This document shows, piece by piece, positions 22,919 through 31,442 of a DNA stretch of 36,297 nt. A program made the position numbers and the translations under genes. The stretch is from CAYLMM01 sp964384825 (GTDB lineage Bacteria > Krumholzibacteriota > Krumholzibacteriia > LZORAL124-64-63). Below the pieces are notes generated by a model. That model was not told where the DNA came from and made no database searches. It saw only the letters and a list, made by a program, of their open reading frames with translations. The stretch is from NCBI GenBank assembly GCA_964384825.1, contig CAYLMM010000027.1:1-36297 (forward strand), written 5' to 3'. Each line of letters starts with the position of its first letter. Positions within the stretch are counted from its first letter, which is position 1.

Positions 22919-25717
22919 CTAGCGGATGACGACGAACTTGCCGATGAAATCGTCAAAAGCGCCGTCGTCCGATTTGACCACGTAGAGATAGATTCCGCTG
23001 ACTATCTCCTGGCCGTTCCTGCTGATCAGGTTCCAGCAAGCCTCTCCGTAGCCGCCGGTTCCATCGTGCGAAATGGTCTGGATCAGGTCGCCGTTGAGCG
23101 AGAAGATCTTGATCGTGTTGCGCGCCAACGGGAGATTGGCGAAGCAGACCCGCACGCCGGTCGGATCGTCCGCGTTCGGATTGAGCTCCTGGAAATCCGC
23201 CAGCGCGTCCCGGGTGGCCGGGTTCGGGTAGACGTAGATGTTCGTCCCCTGGCTCGAGCGCTCCTCGGGAGTCTGGGCCTCGGCGCCCGGGGACGTATCG
23301 ATGAAGGACGAGCCGGGGTCTCCGGACAGGCCCTCGCCGACGTTCCAGACATCGCCGTTGTTCTGCACCGCGAGCGCATGGTCGGTGGCGGTCACGGAAT
23401 AGAAGTAGATGAAACCGTTGTGCACCGACGTATCGATGTGCTCGTAGTACTCGGTGGAGATCTTCTCCACGGTTCCCGGGCCGCCCATCGGACGCGGGAC
23501 GACCGAGAAGAAGGTGTCCAGGACCGTGTAGGCGACGCTCTGCCAGGGAGCCAGCACGGAGAACTGAGGCAGCAGCATGCCGTTGCGGTCGTAGAGCGAG
23601 GGCATGCTCGAATAACGGCCGGTCGAATCAGCGAGAACCACCTCGGTCATGGCTTCCAGCAGGCCGTCGTACTGCGGATCATCCAGGCAGATCGGACGGT
23701 ACATGACGGGTTCCAGACCGGTGTTGGCCCCCAGAGGCAGGGTGTCGCGCAAGGTCGCGCCGTTGACCAGCTCCCGCAGCTGGATGTAGTCGTTGACCAC
23801 GTCGTATTCCGCGACCAGCTGCCAGAGGTTGCTCTCCGGGCCGTTTTCGACCGAGGAGCCGAAGGGCCGCGTCCAGTTGTCGGCCCGCCAGATCCGGTAC
23901 GATTCGAAGTCGATCTCGTTGAGACGCACGTCGGGCGTGATCTCGCTCTTGTTGTTCCAATAGACATGGACAGAGTTGTCCGTCGGCCACACGCGCATGC
24001 CCGGCGGCGGCGGCGCCATGCCGACCAGCCAGTTGACCTGCGCCTCGAGGCCGCCGATGCCGGTGCAGCCGGTCTTCAGGGCGTCCGAGACTTCCGGATC
24101 CCAGCAGTTCCAGCCGGAGATCAGGTTGTTCTCGACCGTGCAGGTCTTGCCCTGCTGCCGGGCGCACTCGAAGCAGTTGTCCATGTTGACGTAGATGCAG
24201 TAGTCGTTGACCTCGGTGTCCATGTACAGGTCCGACTGCTTGATCGTCGGCTGCGACAGCACGAACTGCTGCGACACGCAGCTGGTATCCATGTAATCGG
24301 CCACGAACGAATAGATCGGATTCGGGCTGATGGTGCCGTAGTCGCCGAGACAGATCCTGGTCTCGCGCCCGTTCACGCCGGTCTCGGGCTTGCCGTCGAA
24401 GTTGAAGTAGTTGCCGTAGTAGGTCAGGGAAGCCTCGGCGCAGTTGCGCAGCAGGCCCGCCTTGCCCATGCCGACGACCATGGCGGCCTGGAACGTCAGG
24501 CTCTCTCCGGGCGGAAGCACCTTGAAGGGTCCGGCCGAAACCAGGAAGCGGTAGTCGTTCTCCTTGCCCTCGGCGACGTCGCGGTCGCGTTCTTCGACGC
24601 TGAGCAGTTCGTAGCGCTCGCCGTCGTTGGTGGGATCGCCGCCCTGGTCGAAGGACTGCTGGCCGGAGAAGGACTGGAAGGAACGCAGCTTGACCCGCGT
24701 CGGAGCGCGCATGCCCGAGGGGTCGGTGTCGTGGCCGAGGAAGGCGATGCCGAAGTACCCGGGGGCCTCGCCGCCGTCGCCGTCGTCGTCGTACATGTAG
24801 CCGACCGACACGGGAACCCAGCTGTTGTCCCGGGCCTGGACCAGGCCGTCGTAGCTGCCGGCCATGTCGTCCTCGGCGCGGCCCGGACGGGTCCGCGAAC
24901 CGATGTCCGAATCGGCGAAGAATCCGATGTAGACGTCGTCGATGTCGGCGACGCCGATGTTGGTGATCTCGAACTCGAAGGCGACGAAATCGTCGGCGTC
25001 GTCGTTCTCCCAGGCGTAGGAGCGCTGGATCACCTTCAGGTTCAGAGGCGTGTGATCGGCGTAGATCTCCGAGGCCAGACGCGTGTTGTCGTACATCGTG
25101 CAGACCATCATCTGGTTGCCGATCTGCCCGAAGTCCTCGTCGATCAGGCCGTCCTCATCGTCATCGTAGCCGTTGAGGATCTCCTCGTCGATCAGGCCGT
25201 CCTCGTCGTCGTCGGCTCCCGATTCGGGGAAGCGCTTGCCCCCGGCCAACTCGTTGCCGGCCGGGCGGATGATGCGGCCGCCCGAACCTTCGTAGATGGT
25301 GTCCTCGATGCTGTCCAGCGGACGGAACTCGCGTTCGTACTGGCCGGTGGAGCAGAGCTTCTCGCCGAGCAGCACGCCGCCGACCCACAGACCGGCGGAA
25401 TAGAGGTATTCGATGCCCGAACCCGCGGGCCACTGGGCGGAAGGCGCGTCGCACCAGGAACAGGTCGCGCCGGCGTTCGAACCGATCAACCCGTGGTTGG
25501 TGATGTTGATGTGGAGCTCCCCGACGTTCATCACGTAGGAGCCGTCCACGACCGCGATCCCGGCCGGATAATTATCGAAATCGTCCTCGTACGCCGCCAT
25601 GTCCACCCAGGCGAAGGCGGCGGAAGGCGCCAGAACCGCTACGGCGACCAATGCGATCACCGCACGGACAGGCCATCGAAGCTGATGCTCGTCGACACGA
25701 GTGCGGTTGTGCCTCAT
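22919..25717 (-). CDS. Large secreted protein with C-terminal sorting-type (YPNP) domain
   Basis: The 932-residue protein has a signal peptide ending near AAFA (residue 36). Two near-identical acidic loops, DDDEDGLIDEE (169-179) and DDDEDGLIDED (185-195), resemble calcium-binding DxDxDG motifs of thrombospondin type 3 or EF-hand loops. Paired cysteines (CSWC; CFEC...C) suggest disulfides. The last 105 or so residues start YVYPNPAT and end NGQEIVSGIYLYVVKS...FIGKFVVIR, the shape of FlgD-Ig-like/type IX secretion C-terminal domains. ATG at 25717 has AAGGA 9 nt upstream and begins the signal peptide; the longer frame to 26893 only reads through the receptor gene in another phase. It lies between the receptor (68 nt) and the PorV-like gene (69 nt). 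It may be cargo or a surface partner of the receptor. Confidence 0.8.
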   Translation of the reverse strand: MRHNRTRVDEHQLRWPVRAVIALVAVAVLAPSAAFAWVDMAAYEDDFDNYPAGIAVVDGSYVMNVGELHINITNHGLIGSNAGATCSWCDAPSAQWPAGSGIEYLYSAGLWVGGVLLGEKLCSTGQYEREFRPLDSIEDTIYEGSGGRIIRPAGNELAGGKRFPESGADDDEDGLIDEEILNGYDDDEDGLIDEDFGQIGNQMMVCTMYDNTRLASEIYADHTPLNLKVIQRSYAWENDDADDFVAFEFEITNIGVADIDDVYIGFFADSDIGSRTRPGRAEDDMAGSYDGLVQARDNSWVPVSVGYMYDDDGDGGEAPGYFGIAFLGHDTDPSGMRAPTRVKLRSFQSFSGQQSFDQGGDPTNDGERYELLSVEERDRDVAEGKENDYRFLVSAGPFKVLPPGESLTFQAAMVVGMGKAGLLRNCAEASLTYYGNYFNFDGKPETGVNGRETRICLGDYGTISPNPIYSFVADYMDTSCVSQQFVLSQPTIKQSDLYMDTEVNDYCIYVNMDNCFECARQQGKTCTVENNLISGWNCWDPEVSDALKTGCTGIGGLEAQVNWLVGMAPPPPGMRVWPTDNSVHVYWNNKSEITPDVRLNEIDFESYRIWRADNWTRPFGSSVENGPESNLWQLVAEYDVVNDYIQLRELVNGATLRDTLPLGANTGLEPVMYRPICLDDPQYDGLLEAMTEVVLADSTGRYSSMPSLYDRNGMLLPQFSVLAPWQSVAYTVLDTFFSVVPRPMGGPGTVEKISTEYYEHIDTSVHNGFIYFYSVTATDHALAVQNNGDVWNVGEGLSGDPGSSFIDTSPGAEAQTPEERSSQGTNIYVYPNPATRDALADFQELNPNADDPTGVRVCFANLPLARNTIKIFSLNGDLIQTISHDGTGGYGEACWNLISRNGQEIVSGIYLYVVKSDDGAFDDFIGKFVVIR

Positions 25718-25785
25718 CACTTCAGTTCCTTTCCCTGACCCGGCCTTCCGGCTCGCGCCGGCGGCCGTCCACGCACCTAGCCATC

Positions 25786-28779
25786 CTAGAAACGCCAACC
25801 GAGACCGATCCGGAACAGACGGTGATCCTCGAAGATCCGCGGATCGTTGATCTCGATGAACTCGTTGTAGTTGTCGCCGTTCGCATCCTGCAGATAGGCT
25901 CCGCCGTACTTGCCGGTCTCGGTGAGGAACGAGCCGTAGGCGGCCGCCGCGTTGTTCAGCCCCGGATAGATCAGGGCGCCGGTCGAACGGACCTGGTCCT
26001 GGTTCAACAGGTTGTAGCCCTGCATGTACAGGGTGACGGTCTGTCCGTAGAAGTTGATCTGCCGTTCCGCCTGCACGTCCAGCGAATAGGTGGCCGGCAG
26101 ACGCTCGCTGTTCTCCAGAAGGGGATCCTGGCGCCGTGCGAAGCGGTCGATCGGCGTCCAGGGGAATCCGCTGCCGTAGGAGAACGAGATCGAGCCGGAC
26201 CAGGAGCCGGGCTCGGCGAGCAGCAACGAGAAATGCAGCACGTGGCGCTGATCCCAGTCCAGGGGCAGCTCCTGGTTCGGCAGGAACTCCAGGCCTTCGG
26301 GATTGGCGCCGAACTCCTGATCCGAGGCGACGCCGTCGGCGAAGGAGTACGTGTAGGCGATATCGAATTCGAAGTTGTTGGAAAGACGCTTGTTCAGCGT
26401 GAACTCGATACCGCGGGACGACGCATACGCCTTGTTGATGTAGCGGGCCAGGGTGTTGCCCGTCTCGGCATCGGTGACCGTCGTCGAGGCGATCAGATCG
26501 TAGATGTCCTTGCTGTAGAAGGCGATCGTGCCGGCCAGATGGTCGTTGAACTGATGCTGGATGGCCGCCTGGTAGGCGATCGTCGACTCGGGCTTCAGGT
26601 TCGGGTTGCCCAGCACGCCGGCGTTGCCGATGGCGTCCTGGCTGCTGAACAGGTAGTTGCGGGCCGGGAACTGGATGAACCGGCCGTAGTGGAACGAGAA
26701 GCCGTCGCGCTCGGTGATCGGGAACGCGAAGCCCAGACGCGGCGAGAACTGGTGCTTGTACTTGAGCACGTTCTTGTTCACGTCGTCGTTCTCGAGATCG
26801 ATCGAGGCCGCCGAACCGGGCGAGAACATGTCCCAGCGCAGACCGTAGTTCACGACCATGCCCTCGTACTCCCAGCGGTCCTGGAGATACCACCAGCCCT
26901 CGGGGTTGTACGTGTGGAACTTGTTCGAACTGGCGCCGAGCGAATACTCGTCGGTGTACCGGTTCTGCCGCTCGATGGCGGGATAGTCGAGATAGTACTG
27001 CTCGAGGTCGTTGTACGTGACCTGGAAGCCCGTCTTGACCAGGTGGCCCTTCCAGCGGCTCGACGTGATGTCGAAGCGCATCGTGTAGGCCCGCGAGTAC
27101 TCCTCGTTGTACACCGGGTAGTCGCTCGTGGTGACGTACAGCGGGTTCAACGGGTCGGTGTAGTAGTCGGCGCTGTTCAGGTACAGCGAGGCCTGGCTCG
27201 AGAAGACGCCGGGCGACCAGACGCCGCCGTGGTTGAACTCGTACGGCATCTTGTCGTCGACCGTGGTCCGCTTGTCGTAGGCCACGCGGCTCAGCCGCAG
27301 CGTGTAGAAGGTCTCCTCGGTCAGGTTGTGCGTCAGCACGAAGGCCAAAGTCTGGCCAAGGTTCGTGTTCTCGCCGCTGTTGTCGGCGGAGTTGAACCAG
27401 ACGTACGAGGAGTCCTCCTGCGCCGTGGAGTACGACGAGTAGGGATAACGGAAACCATCGAACCCGGGCTCGGCGATGATGGTGTAGGACCGGCCGTCGA
27501 CGCCGCGGACCTGCATGATCGGGGCGGTCTGGCGGATGTAGCTCGAGTTGCGCGCGTCGAGAACGACCGCGGGCACCGAGCTGGCGCTCATGTTGTTGTA
27601 CCAGTCGCCGTAGTAGACCGGGATGTACTGGCCGACGAAGAGCCAGGAGTCGTCGCCGGGCGTCCGCTGGACGGCGGGCATGTAGAGCACCCGCTGCGCA
27701 TAGCCCGAAACGCTCCAGTTGGGCGAATAGGCCTGGGTCGACGAATAGTTCAGGGTGTACTCGCCGGTCAGGCGCAGATTCTCGTTGAAGGTATACTGCA
27801 GCTTCGTGGATCCCCGCAGGTTGTTGGCCTGGCGGCGGCGGAACTTGAACAGGGTCGTGCCCCCGACGTTGACCTTGTATTCGGGGCGGTTGGCCACCGA
27901 ATAGTTCTCGCGGTCGGTGAAGTTCATGTCGCCGGAAACGAAGTAGGTCAGCTTCTGGATGGGCGTGGGCCCGCCGAAGCCGAACTCGAAACGGTCGTAG
28001 TTGGTATAGGTCTTGTCCTGCCGTCCGAAGTCGTCGGTCATGTAGCGCATGCCGCCTTCGAACTTGTCGCCGCCGGTCTTGGTGGTCACGTCGATGACGC
28101 CCGAGAGCGCGGAACCGTACTCGGCGTCCATGCCGCCGGTCACGGTGCTGACCGTCTCGACGGCCATGCTGGAAACGCCCATGGCGCTGCCGCCCAGCGG
28201 ATCGTCGACCTCGACGCCGCCGATACGCATCGACACCTCGCCGGAACGGCCGCCGCGGACGTACAGCTGCCCGCCGCGCATGACGACGCCGGCCTGCTTG
28301 GCCACCGCGTCCTCGACCGAGTCGATGGCGTATTTCTGCAGACGGTCCTCGCCGATCTTCTGTTCCTGCTTGGCGCCCTTCACGTCCACCATGTAGCGGG
28401 CGCCCTCGACGGCGAAGGCCTCGAGGGTCTCGACGATCACGACCTTCATGTCGAAGAGGATCTCGGTCACTTCACCGGACGTGACGACCACGCGCCGTTC
28501 CTCGGGCGAATACCCGAGATAGAGCACCTGCACCGTGTACTCCCCCGGCGCCATGCCCTGGAAGTAGAAGGTCCCCTCGCCGAGGGACATGGTGCCGCGC
28601 GACGTGCCCTTCAACAGCACGTTCGCGTAGTCGAGCAGTTCGCCGGACTCCGAATCGCGGATAACTCCCTTGATCGTGCCGGGGGCCTCCTGGGCCATCA
28701 GGTCGGTTGCGACCGACAGCACCAGCACCACGGCCAGAACGGCGGGCAGAATCCACTCAAGTCGGGGACGACGGAGCAT
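25786..28779 (-). CDS. TonB-dependent outer-membrane receptor with N-terminal carboxypeptidase-regulatory-like domain
   Basis: The 997-residue protein imports a ligand across the outer membrane using TonB energy. After a signal peptide (to about LMAQ, residue 30) comes a carboxypeptidase-regulatory-like beta-sandwich (33-112: GTIKGVIRDSESGELLDYAN onward), common in FCB SusC/OAR-type receptors. The plug domain (about 150-235) has DAVAKQAGVVMRGGQLYVRG and ends SGVIDVTTKTGGD. The rest is the 22-strand barrel, ending in phenylalanine (GLGWRF). A possible TonB box is VETLEAFAV near 116-124. ATG at 28779 is preferred because AAAGGAG lies 7 nt upstream and it begins the signal peptide. The ligand cannot be predicted. 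It heads a three-gene operon and the Ton motor is encoded 9 kb further on. Confidence 0.94.
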   Translation of the reverse strand: MLRRPRLEWILPAVLAVVLVLSVATDLMAQEAPGTIKGVIRDSESGELLDYANVLLKGTSRGTMSLGEGTFYFQGMAPGEYTVQVLYLGYSPEERRVVVTSGEVTEILFDMKVVIVETLEAFAVEGARYMVDVKGAKQEQKIGEDRLQKYAIDSVEDAVAKQAGVVMRGGQLYVRGGRSGEVSMRIGGVEVDDPLGGSAMGVSSMAVETVSTVTGGMDAEYGSALSGVIDVTTKTGGDKFEGGMRYMTDDFGRQDKTYTNYDRFEFGFGGPTPIQKLTYFVSGDMNFTDRENYSVANRPEYKVNVGGTTLFKFRRRQANNLRGSTKLQYTFNENLRLTGEYTLNYSSTQAYSPNWSVSGYAQRVLYMPAVQRTPGDDSWLFVGQYIPVYYGDWYNNMSASSVPAVVLDARNSSYIRQTAPIMQVRGVDGRSYTIIAEPGFDGFRYPYSSYSTAQEDSSYVWFNSADNSGENTNLGQTLAFVLTHNLTEETFYTLRLSRVAYDKRTTVDDKMPYEFNHGGVWSPGVFSSQASLYLNSADYYTDPLNPLYVTTSDYPVYNEEYSRAYTMRFDITSSRWKGHLVKTGFQVTYNDLEQYYLDYPAIERQNRYTDEYSLGASSNKFHTYNPEGWWYLQDRWEYEGMVVNYGLRWDMFSPGSAASIDLENDDVNKNVLKYKHQFSPRLGFAFPITERDGFSFHYGRFIQFPARNYLFSSQDAIGNAGVLGNPNLKPESTIAYQAAIQHQFNDHLAGTIAFYSKDIYDLIASTTVTDAETGNTLARYINKAYASSRGIEFTLNKRLSNNFEFDIAYTYSFADGVASDQEFGANPEGLEFLPNQELPLDWDQRHVLHFSLLLAEPGSWSGSISFSYGSGFPWTPIDRFARRQDPLLENSERLPATYSLDVQAERQINFYGQTVTLYMQGYNLLNQDQVRSTGALIYPGLNNAAAAYGSFLTETGKYGGAYLQDANGDNYNEFIEINDPRIFEDHRLFRIGLGWRF

Positions 28780-28971
28780 CGCGACGCTCCTTTCAGACAC
28801 AACTGAAAATCTTGCACGAGAACGCATCGGGCTTTCTTGTGCTCGGGCCTCGCAGACCCGACGCGCTGTTGTCATGGGGAGCCAAGCGGCAAAGCTTGAA
28901 ACCTCCGAACCCCTTCCCGGGGGTTCGAGGGAACCGAGGCCTGCAAGCCTTCAAACCGGTAGCTTCGGCTG
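28780..28971 (-). other. Untranslated leader of the TonB-dependent receptor operon
   Basis: About 185 nt lie between the predicted transcription start and the receptor ATG. The leader contains a perfect 8-bp stem, CGAACCCC (28906-28913) with GGGGTTCG (28920-28927), and AAGGCTTGCAGGCCT-type short repeats before it. No T tract follows the stem, so it is not a simple terminator. I looked for a cobalamin riboswitch box and did not see one. Confidence 0.4.
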
Positions 28972-29000
28972 AATATAGAGAGCGGCCCAAGGCGTGTCAA
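28972..29000 (-). promoter_or_regulatory. Sigma-70-type promoter for the receptor operon
   Basis: On the minus strand a perfect TTGACA (29000-28995), a 17-nt spacer and TATATT (28977-28972) begin 2 nt past the stop of the ABC ATPase gene. It is one of the strongest promoter matches in the window. Confidence 0.75.
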
Positions 29001-29001
29001 C

Positions 29002-30567
29002 CTAATGTGTTTCCGGCTTTCCCGGGTCCGCCTCCCCCGGCGTAACGATCGTGGACGAATCTGCACCTCCACCCTCGGCCGCGCCTGGAATCTCGTGCGC
29101 CTTTTCGATCCTTCCGCGGCGCATCCGCACCACCCTGCGGCAGTGGCACCGCAGCAGACGGGAATCATGCGAGATGAGCAGCAGGCCGATCCTGCGTGCG
29201 GCCACCAGATCGCGCAGCGTTTCCAGAAGAGCGGCCTGGACCGTCACGTCCAGCGAACTGGTCGGCTCGTCGGCGACCAGCAGGACCGGGTCGGCGGCCA
29301 GGGCCCGGGCCACCGCCACGCGCTGCTGCTCCCCGCCGCTGAGCTCATGCGGGAAACGATCGGCGAGCGACGGGGCGAGTCCCACCTCCGCCAGCAGACC
29401 GCGCGCCGCGGTTGAGGGGTCTCCGGCGCCGGCCAGCCGGCAGGCCTCGGCCACCGTCTCGATCACCGACAGCCGCGGATTGAGGCTGCCGGACGGCTCC
29501 TGGAAGATCAGCTGGGCCGGGGCGGGCTCTCCCGCAGCGGGAGCCGGCCCGCGCCCGCCGACGAGGATCGAACCTCCGTCGCAGCGCAGATGCCCGGCCA
29601 CCGCCCGGGCCAGAGTGGTCTTGCCGCAGCCCGACTCCCCGGCCAGGCCCACGATCTCTCCGCCCGCGACCTCCAGATCGACCCCATCCAGGGCGGTCAC
29701 GGATTGCTGGCGAGCCTGGCGGTGGACCACCTTCAGGCCGCGGATCTCGAGCACCGGGCGCGGCGGACCGGGCGGTTCGGGAAACGGCCGGCGGACCATG
29801 GCGGCCGCGTCGAGCAGCAGCCGCGTCTGCTCGTGCTCCGGCGCCGCCAGGAGATCTTCCGCGAAACCCGATTCGACGATCCGTCCGCGGCTCATCACGG
29901 CCAGGCGGTCGGCGTTGCCCCGCACCAGGCCCAGGTCGTGGGTGATGAGGACCAGCCCCATCCGCCGTCGCCGCCGGACCTCCCCGAGCAGCTTCAGGAT
30001 CCCGTCGCGGACCGGGGCGTCCAGCGCGGTGGTCGGCTCGTCGGCGATCAGCAGCGCCGGATCGACCGCCAGAGCCAGGGCGATGTTCACCCGCTGACGC
30101 TGGCCGCCGCTCAGCTGGTGCGGATACCGCCGCGCCAGGATGTCGGGATCGGGCAGCCCCGCCTCGGCCAGCAGCGCCCGGGCCGCCGTCCGGGCGTCGG
30201 CGCGTCCGAGGCCGCGCCGCAGACGCAGCGTCTCGACCACCTGATCGCCCACGCGGCGGACGGGATCGAGGCTGCCGGCGGAATCCTGGCAGATCATCGC
30301 CGCGCACCGTCCGGCGGGCAGGCGGCAGGGGCCGCCGGGCAGGTCTCCGTTTTCTCGGCCGAGAAAGACCACGCGCCCCGACATCCGGGCGCCGGCGGGC
30401 GGCAATCCCAGCAGGGCGCGGGCGAGCATCGTCTTGCCGCTGCCGCTGCGCCCGACCAGCGCCAGGGCCTCGCCCCGCTCCAGGGACAGGTCGACCCCGG
30501 AAACGACCTCGCCTTCCGGGAAAGCGACCCGCACGCCTTCGGCCCGCAGCAGGATGTCGGGGTTCAT
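29002..30567 (-). CDS. Peptide ABC transporter ATPase with two fused nucleotide-binding domains (DppD-DppF type)
   Basis: The 521-residue protein contains two complete ABC ATPase domains. The first has Walker A GRSGSGKT (39-46), signature LSGGQRQR (152-159) and LLIADEPTTALD. The second has GESGCGKT (310-317), signature LSGGEQQR (409-416) and LLVADEPTSSLD. Both show the SLDP/SLNP and TTALD/TSSLD motifs of the oligopeptide/nickel importer family. The Q-loop of the first domain reads AMICQDSAGSLDP. The cysteine-bearing C-terminal oligo_HPY extension of usual OppD/OppF proteins is not recognisable in either half. The start overlaps the preceding permease as ATGA. It energises peptide or related solute import with the two permeases upstream. 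Confidence 0.93.
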   Translation of the reverse strand: MNPDILLRAEGVRVAFPEGEVVSGVDLSLERGEALALVGRSGSGKTMLARALLGLPPAGARMSGRVVFLGRENGDLPGGPCRLPAGRCAAMICQDSAGSLDPVRRVGDQVVETLRLRRGLGRADARTAARALLAEAGLPDPDILARRYPHQLSGGQRQRVNIALALAVDPALLIADEPTTALDAPVRDGILKLLGEVRRRRRMGLVLITHDLGLVRGNADRLAVMSRGRIVESGFAEDLLAAPEHEQTRLLLDAAAMVRRPFPEPPGPPRPVLEIRGLKVVHRQARQQSVTALDGVDLEVAGGEIVGLAGESGCGKTTLARAVAGHLRCDGGSILVGGRGPAPAAGEPAPAQLIFQEPSGSLNPRLSVIETVAEACRLAGAGDPSTAARGLLAEVGLAPSLADRFPHELSGGEQQRVAVARALAADPVLLVADEPTSSLDVTVQAALLETLRDLVAARRIGLLLISHDSRLLRCHCRRVVRMRRGRIEKAHEIPGAAEGGGADSSTIVTPGEADPGKPETH

Positions 30568-31442
30568 GATTGCCCCCCTCCGGAAGCCCGCGGATCCAGC
30601 GCGTTGCGCAGGCCGTCGCCCAGAAGGTTGTAGCCGACCACCGTGACGGCGATCGCCAGGCCCGGGAAGGCCGCGATCCACCATCCGTCCAGCAAGTGGC
30701 CCCGTCCCATGTCGATCATCGCGCCCCAGGTCACCGCCGGCTCCTGGGCGCCGAGGCCCAGAAAGCTCAGGAAGGATTCCAGCAGGATGGTGTTGCCCAG
30801 CCGCAGCGAGGCCGCGACGACCACCGTGGGCAGGACGTTGGGCAGGATGTGCCGCAGGGCCACCCGCAGCGGCGAGGCGCCGAGGCCGCGGGCGGCCGTC
30901 ACGTAGTCGCGCTCCCGCAGCGAAAGCGTCTCGCCGCGGACCAGCCGCGCGATCCCCATCCAGCCGGTCACCCCGATCACCGCCATCACCAGGGTCAGCG
31001 ACGGCGGAGCGACGGCGGCCAGCAGCAGCACCAGGAAGATGCGCGGGAACGCCAGGAAGACATCGGTCGTCCCCATCAGGATGCGGTCGAGCCAGCGCGG
31101 GCCCAGCCCGGCGGCCAGGCCGATCACTGCCCCGATTCCCACCGCCAGGGCGACCGCCACCCATCCGACCAGCAGCGACAGCCGCGCCCCGTGCAGCAGA
31201 CGCGCCAGCATGTCGCGGCCGAGGGCGTCGGTGCCCAAGGGGTGTCCCGCTCCGGGCGGTGCCAGCTGCTCGGCCGCGGTCCCGAGCCGCAGGGGGTCGA
31301 CGGGCGAGAGAAGATCCGCGGCCAGAGCCGCCAGCAGCAGCAGCAGGACGATCGTCAGGCCCGCGCGCGCGGAGACGTCGCGGCCGAGCACCGATCCGAT
31401 CCGGCGGTAGAGCCGCGGCGGACGCCATCCCGGGGCCCTCAT
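30564..31442 (-). CDS. Peptide ABC transporter permease, DppC/OppC type
   Basis: This 292-residue inner-membrane permease has about six membrane segments. Features of the OppC group include an N-terminal DPLRLG...HPLGTDALGRDMLARLLHGAR, the periplasmic linker that precedes the BPD_transp_1 core. The ATPase-coupling loop is RDYVTAARGLGASPLRVALR, followed by HILPNVLPTVVV. The ATG at 31442 shares ATGA with the dppB-type stop, and its own stop shares ATGA with the ATPase start. The longer frame reading back into the other permease is a phase shadow. Confidence 0.94.
   Translation of the reverse strand: MRAPGWRPPRLYRRIGSVLGRDVSARAGLTIVLLLLLAALAADLLSPVDPLRLGTAAEQLAPPGAGHPLGTDALGRDMLARLLHGARLSLLVGWVAVALAVGIGAVIGLAAGLGPRWLDRILMGTTDVFLAFPRIFLVLLLAAVAPPSLTLVMAVIGVTGWMGIARLVRGETLSLRERDYVTAARGLGASPLRVALRHILPNVLPTVVVAASLRLGNTILLESFLSFLGLGAQEPAVTWGAMIDMGRGHLLDGWWIAAFPGLAIAVTVVGYNLLGDGLRNALDPRASGGGQS

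Noticed and set aside
23066..25738. Open frame of about 890 codons opposite the secreted YPNP protein
   Set aside because: Antisense shadow of a gene with signal peptide and recognisable C-terminal domain; composition biased and no start context.
25651..28806. Open frame of about 1050 codons on the plus strand opposite the TonB-dependent receptor
   Set aside because: It is antisense to a clear receptor gene, has low-complexity Val/Arg/Asp-rich translation with no domain, and follows from high GC depleting stop codons.
28780..28971. Cobalamin riboswitch in the receptor leader
   Set aside because: No B12-box-like sequence was found; only a simple hairpin is visible.
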